The position numbers and the translations under genes were made by a program. The notes below the pieces were generated by a model. That model worked only from the letters and a program-made list of their open reading frames with translations. It had not been told where the DNA came from and did no database searches. Shown here piece after piece: positions 30,216-39,391 of a stretch of DNA of 64,000 nucleotides (positions are counted from its first letter, which is position 1; each line of letters begins with the position of its first letter). The stretch comes from a virus. The stretch lies in IMG/VR virus record IMGVR_UViG_3300014913_000009, positions 25,971 through 89,970 of that record; one strand, 5' to 3'.

Positions 30216-33200
30216 CCGATTATAGAGATGAATCAAGTACTTGGGAATCAACCCTAAAATGGGGAATGATTGGCATTGGTGCCGTTATGGGTGCTCGTGC
30301 TGCTTATCGTTATTCCCCTGCATTTCGTAAAGCCGCAATCGAAACTGCCGCGACTGCAGGTGATTTGTATCGATCGGCTGGAGTCCAAGCCAGAAAATAT
30401 GCATCCAGATGGTCAACAAGCGCAAGTCCCGCAAAACAAGCGAGTGCGTCAGCCCTTGAATACTTTGCTGGCATAAAACAGGGAGGTATGCCGGCAGCAT
30501 CAACAGTCCTCGAATCTGAAATGATTGAGTCCCTATCTCGTATTGATGTAATCCAATATAGCGACGATGCAATCGGCGATCTTAGATCTGCACTTGGCAG
30601 AAAATACGGGCAACCGATAGTAGGAGCGCCTAAAGGATATCGTCATATGACGGTACAAGACATCCTCACCAATGCACAAAAAGCCAAAAAGGGACATTAT
30701 GCAATCGGCGAGGGCGGCAGGATGATGACGGCAAAAGGTTATGAAAACCTTAGGAGCGCCGTACAATCCGGTGCCGTTGACACTGAATGGATATTCAATC
30801 AAGACATATTTCTTCGCGAAATGGATAATGGAAAATTCCTAATAAGAGATGCTCGATTAGTTAATCCTGCAAAAACAGTATCTCAGGCACTTCAAAGATC
30901 GCAAAAATTCCGCATATTGGGTATGAGCCCAGCCGACCCGTTAGTTCCAAGTTCATGGACAACAAAAACTGCATCGGATTTAATGAGTCCAGATATTCCG
31001 ATAAATCTTCGTGGCAGAGGGCCAACAAAAGTTGGTGGTGATTCTGTAATGCAAATTGGGGATAATGTATATAGCGTCCAAGGCAATCAAATGAAACGCG
31101 TAGGCAAAACCGACGCTCGTATATATACTAGCCCGAGATTGGTTAAGGAGCGTGCTGGACAAGCCGGTATGGGCGGTCAGTATTATGGACCAAAAGACAC
31201 CCAAAGAGCAGTTACCGCAAAAGAAAGAATTGCACAAGATCCCAATCGCTACAAAGGACCGATTGGGAAAGTCCGGAAATGGGCCGAATCCGGAAAAGGA
31301 TACAGAGGATTTGGAATCGGCGAAGGATATAATATTGGACCGCAATATAAACATGGGCAATCCATATTCGGTTTCGCCAGAGATTGGATGAATAAACTCC
31401 TCAATTACAAAACGGCAATCAATCTTAAAACGGGAGCAAGGGGCGCAAAAGCATTTGCCGAAGAGAGCGTAATTGACAAGGTTAAGGGTTTCTTCAAAAT
31501 CACTCCGGATAAAATGAAGAAAAATATGTATTGGGCATCCGAAGAAGAACTCGGAAACCTCACCCTCAAACAAATGAAGGATGCCGCGAATCTTCATGCA
31601 AGCACCCACACAACCATAGAGTCCGTCTCAACGCCGACAATGAGACTTCAGGGTAAATATCATACTGAAGTTAGGGATGTCGCTATGACGCCAGGTGAGG
31701 CTGTGGGGGCCTTTGGCAGAAAGTTCACAACATCCGCAACAAGGGTGTTTGAATGGGCAACGGGAATGGGAGTTAAGCCCGGCACCGCAGGACAAACAAT
31801 GCTTAGATTGGTGGCGAAGGGGGTCATCCCGACATGGCTATTGGTTGAAGCATTTAAGTATGGCGATTTTATGTCGGAAGAAATAACAGGCGTAAGTCCA
31901 ATAAAAATGGGGGCTTATGGCTATGCGGGGGCGCAAACTGCAAAGCAGGGAATGCTTAATCTATCCGGATTTTCAACACTTTCAAATGCCGCGGATGAAG
32001 CTACAGGTGGTTTTTGGTCATCGACCGGAGGGACAATATTAAGAACTGCCGGTATTTTTGGAGCAAGTCTGGCAATCGGCGCTCATCCAGCCGCGAGTAA
32101 AGCGACAAAAAAATGGGCTCCAAGATTAGGGCTCGGATTAGCAGCGTTGCAACTTACGGGATCTCCCGGTAAATCGGCATTTGATCAATGGGATGAATAC
32201 ACCGGAAATAAAATGGTGCCGATAAGAAGGGGAAGGGGTTGGCTCACTGGACCACAACCTTACGAAGGTGGAGAAGTTCAATATTATAGGAAGCATGCAG
32301 TAGCACAAATATTGGATGATAGCCAATATGAAAAGTTTGGCGGGAAACAAGCATATTTTGAAGACTTATCTTTATTGCCAACACCTCATAATTGGATGGG
32401 CGCGAAAAGAATATTGGATCCTTATGCATGGGAAAAGCGCACATATTACGATCAGCCGTACCCACTTAACAAAGGAATGTTTTCTGAAGTTCCAATAGCA
32501 GGACCACTCCTTGATCTTACTGCTGGCCGCATTCTTAAGCCAAGAGTAATGATGCATCAACAGGAAATCCAGAGGTGGCTCGATACGCCACAAATTCCGA
32601 GAGACCCCAAAATGACAATGATTGCAGATCAACTCAATATGCAATTACCCGTTACCGGAAGAGCCATTCCTAAATTCGGCGTAGCACAAGAAATCGGAAC
32701 GGCAATAAAGGGTGCAACAGATTTTATTGGTATGCCCGGATTTATGCTGAATGCACTTAAAGAAAAGGCAACAGGAAGTTCCGAATGGTTCCATGATGGC
32801 CCAGTATGGCAAACGCCAGACTATCAGGTATCTCAAGTAAGAAATTTCTTTGAGATGGAATGGGGCGGAATGCTTGGGGGATCAGAATTGTTCCGGCGTA
32901 TGTGGTCAAAAGATTCTCACGAAGTATCATTCGTTAATCCAATCCCCAATACAATGCCGGATTATATGCCCGGAAGTAGATCAATGTATGGAGATACTAA
33001 TTTCATCAATTTCTCCGAAGGTGATCCATTTTCAAAAATAAGAGCTCCTGGTGCTCGCAATCTCCACATGGCACTCAATCCTCATACGAGTAATTTTGAC
33101 AAATGGAGAATGCTCAAAGGGGTCGCCCCATTCTCAAGAGCTGCGAAATCATTCGAAGCGGGAGTTATTGGAGCTGGAGAAAATCAAGTATTCAATGATG

Positions 33201-34321
33201 CACAGCAATCCCAATTCGAAGATGTCCAGAGTCGTATGAATATGTATGATCCTTCGACCGCATGGGCAGGGGAAGAAGGTGGAAGTTCCGGATTCCAATC
33301 ATCATTACCTCATATTCCGTGGGTCAGCACAAAATTTATGGGCGCTCCATCACCAGAGGAACATTATAGAAAAATGGTAAGATATGGTTCTGATTACTGG
33401 GACTGGAAAAATCCTTATGATCAAATGCTGGATCCATACCTATCATACATGAGCACCCAAAACCCGGTATCTGCAGCTGGTAGTGGTGCATTACTAGGAT
33501 CAATCGCCGGATCAAGAGGCGCTGTTGTAGGAGCCGCTTATGGGGCGGTGTCTTCAATCTTTTCTGATGATAGTATTTCCAATAAAGAATCTCGCAGGGA
33601 ATTTACAGAAGATTATTTTGACAAAATGCAATATACCAAATTGCGCATGATGGAAGAACGCGCACTGGATATGAATAGAAGTGACCTTGTCAAAAAAATC
33701 CAAAATATGCAATCAAGCACAATGGTCGGATTGGATTATAGTCTGGACTCGGAAGAATTTGCATTAGCAGCCAAAAAAGCATTGCCATCAAAAGACAGGG
33801 GTTATCTAATGGCGCTTGCAAATTCGGGTATGGATACTTCGGAAATGCCAGAATATATGCATCCGATAATTGACAAGCTTCGTGGTCAGGGTAATCCTAA
33901 AATGAGTTATGCATCCAGAGATAGGATGGTCTCTGATTGGGTTGGAGAGAATGGCGGGATTCCCGGTGGAGAATGGGCTGGATGGGCTCCTGGCGTAGAT
34001 ATGCAAAAACTCAAAGCGGTTTCTGTTGCTGCTGATGGCGATAATATGCATGACTATGGATCTTATGAACCCGATGTAGAAATGGATGCCTATAGTTCTC
34101 CCTACTTAGATGCCATACAAAACTACGGGACAATTAGCAATCCAGACTTGCAAAATATGAGTAGGATGGTGTATAATAATATGGCTCATCTCCGCAAGTT
34201 GGGGATTGACAATGGGGGGGTTATGATTACCCCTTCATTTGGCAGTGGGCGGAGTCAATGGAATATTAATAGAGGGCGCGTAAATAGTGCCCGGCAATGG
34301 CGACAAAGAGGGATTTGGTAA
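30212..34321 (+). CDS. Giant virion protein, tape-measure position
   Basis: 1369 aa. It follows the chaperones with an ATGA overlap, the normal place of the tape measure. It opens with a membrane-like helix (LKWGMIGIGAVMGARAAYRY, 15-34), then a long basic, Gly-rich region; further hydrophobic stretches lie near 540, 612-630 (RTAGIFGASLAIGA) and 1087-1117 (GSGALLGSIAGSRGAVVGAA). A helical segment at about 1130-1230 (YTKLRMMEERALDMNRSDLV, MVGLDYSLDSEEFALAAKKA) precedes a loop-rich C terminus. It lacks the continuous coiled coil of many tape measures. It may be a tape measure or an ejected membrane-interacting protein; no enzyme motif was found. Confidence 0.5.
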   Translation: MTDYRDESSTWESTLKWGMIGIGAVMGARAAYRYSPAFRKAAIETAATAGDLYRSAGVQARKYASRWSTSASPAKQASASALEYFAGIKQGGMPAASTVLESEMIESLSRIDVIQYSDDAIGDLRSALGRKYGQPIVGAPKGYRHMTVQDILTNAQKAKKGHYAIGEGGRMMTAKGYENLRSAVQSGAVDTEWIFNQDIFLREMDNGKFLIRDARLVNPAKTVSQALQRSQKFRILGMSPADPLVPSSWTTKTASDLMSPDIPINLRGRGPTKVGGDSVMQIGDNVYSVQGNQMKRVGKTDARIYTSPRLVKERAGQAGMGGQYYGPKDTQRAVTAKERIAQDPNRYKGPIGKVRKWAESGKGYRGFGIGEGYNIGPQYKHGQSIFGFARDWMNKLLNYKTAINLKTGARGAKAFAEESVIDKVKGFFKITPDKMKKNMYWASEEELGNLTLKQMKDAANLHASTHTTIESVSTPTMRLQGKYHTEVRDVAMTPGEAVGAFGRKFTTSATRVFEWATGMGVKPGTAGQTMLRLVAKGVIPTWLLVEAFKYGDFMSEEITGVSPIKMGAYGYAGAQTAKQGMLNLSGFSTLSNAADEATGGFWSSTGGTILRTAGIFGASLAIGAHPAASKATKKWAPRLGLGLAALQLTGSPGKSAFDQWDEYTGNKMVPIRRGRGWLTGPQPYEGGEVQYYRKHAVAQILDDSQYEKFGGKQAYFEDLSLLPTPHNWMGAKRILDPYAWEKRTYYDQPYPLNKGMFSEVPIAGPLLDLTAGRILKPRVMMHQQEIQRWLDTPQIPRDPKMTMIADQLNMQLPVTGRAIPKFGVAQEIGTAIKGATDFIGMPGFMLNALKEKATGSSEWFHDGPVWQTPDYQVSQVRNFFEMEWGGMLGGSELFRRMWSKDSHEVSFVNPIPNTMPDYMPGSRSMYGDTNFINFSEGDPFSKIRAPGARNLHMALNPHTSNFDKWRMLKGVAPFSRAAKSFEAGVIGAGENQVFNDAQQSQFEDVQSRMNMYDPSTAWAGEEGGSSGFQSSLPHIPWVSTKFMGAPSPEEHYRKMVRYGSDYWDWKNPYDQMLDPYLSYMSTQNPVSAAGSGALLGSIAGSRGAVVGAAYGAVSSIFSDDSISNKESRREFTEDYFDKMQYTKLRMMEERALDMNRSDLVKKIQNMQSSTMVGLDYSLDSEEFALAAKKALPSKDRGYLMALANSGMDTSEMPEYMHPIIDKLRGQGNPKMSYASRDRMVSDWVGENGGIPGGEWAGWAPGVDMQKLKAVSVAADGDNMHDYGSYEPDVEMDAYSSPYLDAIQNYGTISNPDLQNMSRMVYNNMAHLRKLGIDNGGVMITPSFGSGRSQWNINRGRVNSARQWRQRGIW

Positions 34322-37300
34322 ATGCCCAGAAGAAAGAAAAAAGGAATTGTCAAACCATTGTTGGGAGCAGCTGCATTAGGCGGTGCTGGATACGGGTTTT
34401 ATTATAGTCTTAAAAATCCAATCAAAAGTGCTGCGGGAGAAGTAGCCGCAACAAAACCTAGTCAAGCATATTCGGGAAAAGGTCCGATAGATAGAACCCC
34501 TGAATACAAAGGAAAGCCAATAATGATTGGTGAAAATCCAATCCCGCCAGGCGGACTTAATTTACGAACCGAATCAGAATTTGCAAAATTGTCCGCGGAA
34601 CATCTACAAAAAGTCGACGATGCAACACTACGAATGCTAAAGCAAAATACAGGACAATCCAATAGTTATGGTGGCATCTTTTCTGCTGCAGAACAACAAG
34701 GATTGGGAGTAGATATTACCAGGACTGGCGGAACAATCAACGTAGAAATACAAGGACTAAAAGGTCCAACACAAGTAGTGCAACTTCCAGCCCAACCAAG
34801 AGGAGGCGGAAAAGCAACCTTCGGTCTGCGCAGATATAATGCACCAACCTTTATTGTTGGCGAAAGAGGTGCGGAAAGAATAGGGCATGTTCAGGATGCA
34901 ATTGAAGAAAGTATTTTTAATGCAATAAAAGACAAGAAAAATCTTACTCCAACCCAATTCGCCGATGTGATACAAAACGCAAGACAGGAAGTATTTGATA
35001 TATTGCCGGCCAGCACCAATACGGATTATCGCGGATTTGGGCAAACAATCGAAAGTACCAGAATGTCCAATCGTATTGTTGGAACGAGACTTCAAAGGGA
35101 ATTAAGTACACTTGACAAAATCCACGGAACCGGAGTGCAGGCAGAAGCGGCTAGACGCGGATTCAGAGGAATTAAAACACGAGCAGATTTATATGGTGCG
35201 GTTATCTCTGATTATTGGCAGGGAATGTCTGATGACGTATTAAAGAATGTGGGAATATCGACCAATAGAACTTCGCCTGAATTTTACAGACAAGTAATGT
35301 CGATGTATGACAATACTAAAGGTGGAAATATGATTAAGGGGATTGGACATAGATCGGTCATGGGTAAGTCCGCAATTGTTGGAACCCCACTTGACAAAGT
35401 ATTACATGAAGGTGGACGTATTTTAAGAAGTGGAAATCTTGTCAATCCAGAAAGTGGACAAATTGCAAAAACATGGAATGGAATTAAAGATGGAATGATA
35501 TCCAACTTCCCTGCTGGACCAGAGGGAATACGAGCATTAAATACCGGAGCCAATAATAGGCTGATTGGAACAACCAGCCGTGCAGCATTTATCGTTGATC
35601 CGAAAGCAGCGGCAGTACTTGGTTTTGATCCGTTCGAATCCGGCGGATCATTTAGAGTTTCCAAAATGCAAAAAGACGTTCTTACACAAGGTATTCATAC
35701 AAGGTATAATCTTGATGTTCGACCAGGATCTCCAGGTGCTCCAAAAGGAATTGATCTCGCCATAAAAAAACAAAAGATTGTCAGGTCGGGAAACAGAGGG
35801 AAATATGACAAGTGGATTGGCGGGCTTTCGCAGAAGGAACAACGTATTGTTGGCGGATTCGATGATCCTTTGATGACATTTGGTAAAGGACAACTCGTTG
35901 GATCGGGGTCAATTGAATTCATCGAAGATGGGGCGACAAGATCAGTCTCAAGCCGCAATATAAGGACAAGAGGTACTTATGATGTTACAAACATAGGATA
36001 CAATGCCATTGATGATACTCTTTCAATACAAGGGCATATGCGTGCCTCAACGGCGGCATTAACGATAGGAGGAAGTCATGCAAGTATGAATCCGCATACA
36101 TTTTCAGCAAGCAAGCTAGGCGATGCTATGAGCGGAGGGAATGTACATATACTTGGATCGTGGACAGATCTTAAAAAATGGGATCAAATGGGAGTGCTTT
36201 TTGATGACCTTGCAGTACAGATCGAACAAGGGGGAGGAAATGCCGTGAAAGCATTTTCAGACCTCAAAACAATGAATCTAAAAACATACAACCAGACTGT
36301 TAAAAAATTTGGGCTTGAAAGCAAAATAGATTATATATCCAAAAAAGGAGAGATAAGACTCAAGACGACAACAAGAGATGCGAAAGAAATCGCATTAGCT
36401 GCTGGTTATACGGAGGCTCAAGCGGCTGGAATAACAGGGCAAATAGAAATGGCAAATCTTGCATCTAAGGTTACGATTGGAGGAGAGGCATCATTCTATT
36501 CTTCGAAGGGAGTGTGGTCAAATGCATATCAAGAAGGTACATCATTGGCACATAGGCGGCTTGGAAAACTCAATGAAATTCAGAGTGTATTACAAAGAGG
36601 TGATGTCGAAGAAGCCAAGCGAATGATTAGAAATATTGGAGGAGATAAAGGAAAAGATATATTCGCATCCGAAAGAAAAGGATATGGCGAAGCATTTGGC
36701 AAACTTGGACAAAAAAATATAGACGACAGATCAATACTGCTCAATAGAACAAGAGGACTTATTCAAAGTGCAGAAAAAGATATTAATGTTGGACTTAGCA
36801 AAATGAATACTATTTCAAATCTTAAAATGGGATTTGATGAATCTATCATGCTTGGACTTACAGCAAACAAATCATACAAGACATTAAGTAAAATCATACA
36901 AGGAGAAATGGTCAAACAATCAGGTTCTGCTGGCAGAGAATTAAGAGCATACATGGGGCAGATGGGAATGGGGACTCAAGGCAATTGGGGTATCGCCAAT
37001 GTCGGAGCGCTTCAAACAAAAAGCGGGCCATTGACGAGGGTGAAAATTGGAAGTAGCGAACTCAAAGAACTTGGCAGTATTGCAAGAAATTTAGAAAAAC
37101 AATTATCCGATGGCAGTCCAATCACACAAGAAATGTTCGACAGTGTAAATAAAAAATTTAATGATGCTCTTGGAAGGGTTGGTGTTGCTCCAGGAGAATC
37201 AATGGGTGGATTTCTACTTGAAACAAATGGGATGGAATTACCAGTTGCCATTGGAAGTAATCCGGTAAAAGTCGGAGGACAACAAGGGCAAATATATATA

Positions 37301-39391
37301 CCAGGCATTAATGAGGCGGTTCCTCAAAACCAAATGTTCCAACCCGGTGGATATTCAAAAAACAAAATACTTTTAAGAAAACTCAAACTTTATCAGCACC
37401 TTGGCATGTATCCAAATGAAGCAATAGTTGGGAAAAGAGCAATGCCGGGGCTTGCCGAAAATTGGAGATTGGGAACTGGCAAAGCAATGGGGGATTTATA
37501 TGATGAGTTGAATGTAATGTCCACTTCAAAAAAGGGTGGGGGCAGAAGAATAATGGGGCAAGAATGGAGAGCAGAAGCATCAATTTATTCTCAGGCAATT
37601 GGACAAGGACAAATTGATATACAGGATAGAATGATGGCATTAAGCGGATCAGAGAGACAGCGAATACAGGGACTAAAGGGGACGCAGCAAATAGAAGCAC
37701 TTGACGACGCATTAGCAAATACAATATTCATATCCAAAGAGCAGGCAAAACTTATGCCCGATGATATTTATCAAGCCATCAAATCCGGCAAAGGATACGG
37801 AATCACAGGACGATGGCCAATAGTATCTCCTGGTGGCATTGGAGTTACGCGTTTTGCTATCGCTGAAAGTTTGCATGGAAATGTCGCAGGAGTTAGTTCT
37901 GCTGGACTAATGAGATTTGCCGGTGATGTAGATATGGATAAAGTCGCAGCATTTGTTGGTCGATTTGAAGGAAATGCAGAAGCACAAAAAGCATTAGAAG
38001 AAGCATATAGTTATACACTCAAACAGAATCAGATGGTCGGCAAATATATTAATAATCGTATAAACGATATGAATATCGACGATATTTCAAATGAATTTCT
38101 TGCCGATTTACAGAAGTCATATAAAAAAGATTTTGGGACACAGTGGGATGACCTTATAAAAGAAACAGGAAGTGCTGAAGGAGCACTAAGAAAAGCATTA
38201 TCATCGCGCGCTGCTACACAAACAATGACTGGTGGAATTACGAATAAACTTAGACAGCAATTTATGTTTCTTGCGGAAGGTGGAGCAGATGATCTTGTTG
38301 CCCAAACTGCTGCAGATGTTATGGGATTGTCAATAATAGAATCACCTATTATGGCAAGAAAGTCAGGAACAGGATCTCTTGTTGGAGAAGAATTAATACA
38401 AATGATGGAGGCTGGAGATTCCGATGCTCTTGCGAGAAAAATCAGAGATGTTGGAGTTGCCAAAAACCTGACTGGAGAACAATTATCTCAATTAACTGGA
38501 GAGCAATCTGCATATTATCAAAATCTAGCCAAGCAGACAAAAGTTGGTGCAGCACAAGAAGGATTCGCCTGGGGTGAAGTTGCAAGACAAGAAGGTGATG
38601 ACTTTTTGGCAATGGCACAAAAGGGGAGTGGGGCAAAAGTTGGGCAAGGATATCAAGATGTGGCAGAACTTCTTGTTCGGACTAGCAAAGAATCGCAGGA
38701 AATATTCAGAGGATCAGAGAAATTTATCAACAAAGTCAGACTATCCTTGGACACTCTTGATCCAGAAGAATTCCCCGTATTCCTTCAACAAATTGCCAGC
38801 GATGCAGAAAAAACATCCCCTCTACAAAGACAAATGGCTGCGGCGATGATATCTCAAGATGATGAAATGATTAAAGCCCTCTCTGGCTATGAGCAAGGAA
38901 TGACAAAAGTCGTTGATACAATATCACCTTCAATGGACGATATGTTGGAATCCGCGACAAGAGCGGGAGTTGGGAAAGATGCTGAATCAATGCTCAATAA
39001 GATTGCACAAACAAAGGTGGGAGAAGCAATCCAAAAAGCAATCCAAAATCATCCGGGAAAAATGGTTGCTGCTGGAGCAGCCGCAGTTGTCGGGTTGTAT
39101 GCTTTGTCTCATATGTTTGGCTCGTCACCGCCAGCACCACCATCATACGAAGATGGTCAGCCAGGCGGCCGCAGTGGCACTGGCGATAGGCCGGCATATT
39201 TAAGGGGCGACACTCAACAACAAGGGCGTAATTTTGGATATAATACAATTATCGAAGGCAATACAGAAAGCACCCAGCATATAAGGTCATTCGCCCAGAA
39301 GGGACAAATGTCAATCAGGGACAATTCGATGTCCGACATGCAATTTCGGCATGCTATGGGACAAGCATCTACTAGTAAGTTTGGATACTAA
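34322..39391 (+). CDS. Giant virion protein with RNA polymerase-like catalytic core
   Basis: 1689 aa. The N terminus is basic plus a hydrophobic helix (9-32); a second hydrophobic helix is at about 1581-1597 (MVAAGAAAVVGLYALSHM), and the tail is Pro/Gln/Gly-rich. In between, residues 1136-1240 resemble the second double-psi beta-barrel of beta-prime RNA polymerase: IFISKEQAKLMPDD, GYGITGRWPIVSPGGIGV (R1164-x-P) and, 38 residues later, AGDVDMDKVAAFVG (D1202, D1204, D1206), followed by AEAQKALEEAY as in bacterial beta-prime. GGITNKLRQQF (about 1304) and ESPIMARK (about 1340) follow at places where single-chain viral polymerases keep conserved blocks. Gly of DxDGD is Met here. A beta-type barrel with paired lysines could not be placed. 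It abuts its neighbours without gaps. Confidence 0.5.
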   Translation: MPRRKKKGIVKPLLGAAALGGAGYGFYYSLKNPIKSAAGEVAATKPSQAYSGKGPIDRTPEYKGKPIMIGENPIPPGGLNLRTESEFAKLSAEHLQKVDDATLRMLKQNTGQSNSYGGIFSAAEQQGLGVDITRTGGTINVEIQGLKGPTQVVQLPAQPRGGGKATFGLRRYNAPTFIVGERGAERIGHVQDAIEESIFNAIKDKKNLTPTQFADVIQNARQEVFDILPASTNTDYRGFGQTIESTRMSNRIVGTRLQRELSTLDKIHGTGVQAEAARRGFRGIKTRADLYGAVISDYWQGMSDDVLKNVGISTNRTSPEFYRQVMSMYDNTKGGNMIKGIGHRSVMGKSAIVGTPLDKVLHEGGRILRSGNLVNPESGQIAKTWNGIKDGMISNFPAGPEGIRALNTGANNRLIGTTSRAAFIVDPKAAAVLGFDPFESGGSFRVSKMQKDVLTQGIHTRYNLDVRPGSPGAPKGIDLAIKKQKIVRSGNRGKYDKWIGGLSQKEQRIVGGFDDPLMTFGKGQLVGSGSIEFIEDGATRSVSSRNIRTRGTYDVTNIGYNAIDDTLSIQGHMRASTAALTIGGSHASMNPHTFSASKLGDAMSGGNVHILGSWTDLKKWDQMGVLFDDLAVQIEQGGGNAVKAFSDLKTMNLKTYNQTVKKFGLESKIDYISKKGEIRLKTTTRDAKEIALAAGYTEAQAAGITGQIEMANLASKVTIGGEASFYSSKGVWSNAYQEGTSLAHRRLGKLNEIQSVLQRGDVEEAKRMIRNIGGDKGKDIFASERKGYGEAFGKLGQKNIDDRSILLNRTRGLIQSAEKDINVGLSKMNTISNLKMGFDESIMLGLTANKSYKTLSKIIQGEMVKQSGSAGRELRAYMGQMGMGTQGNWGIANVGALQTKSGPLTRVKIGSSELKELGSIARNLEKQLSDGSPITQEMFDSVNKKFNDALGRVGVAPGESMGGFLLETNGMELPVAIGSNPVKVGGQQGQIYIPGINEAVPQNQMFQPGGYSKNKILLRKLKLYQHLGMYPNEAIVGKRAMPGLAENWRLGTGKAMGDLYDELNVMSTSKKGGGRRIMGQEWRAEASIYSQAIGQGQIDIQDRMMALSGSERQRIQGLKGTQQIEALDDALANTIFISKEQAKLMPDDIYQAIKSGKGYGITGRWPIVSPGGIGVTRFAIAESLHGNVAGVSSAGLMRFAGDVDMDKVAAFVGRFEGNAEAQKALEEAYSYTLKQNQMVGKYINNRINDMNIDDISNEFLADLQKSYKKDFGTQWDDLIKETGSAEGALRKALSSRAATQTMTGGITNKLRQQFMFLAEGGADDLVAQTAADVMGLSIIESPIMARKSGTGSLVGEELIQMMEAGDSDALARKIRDVGVAKNLTGEQLSQLTGEQSAYYQNLAKQTKVGAAQEGFAWGEVARQEGDDFLAMAQKGSGAKVGQGYQDVAELLVRTSKESQEIFRGSEKFINKVRLSLDTLDPEEFPVFLQQIASDAEKTSPLQRQMAAAMISQDDEMIKALSGYEQGMTKVVDTISPSMDDMLESATRAGVGKDAESMLNKIAQTKVGEAIQKAIQNHPGKMVAAGAAAVVGLYALSHMFGSSPPAPPSYEDGQPGGRSGTGDRPAYLRGDTQQQGRNFGYNTIIEGNTESTQHIRSFAQKGQMSIRDNSMSDMQFRHAMGQASTSKFGY

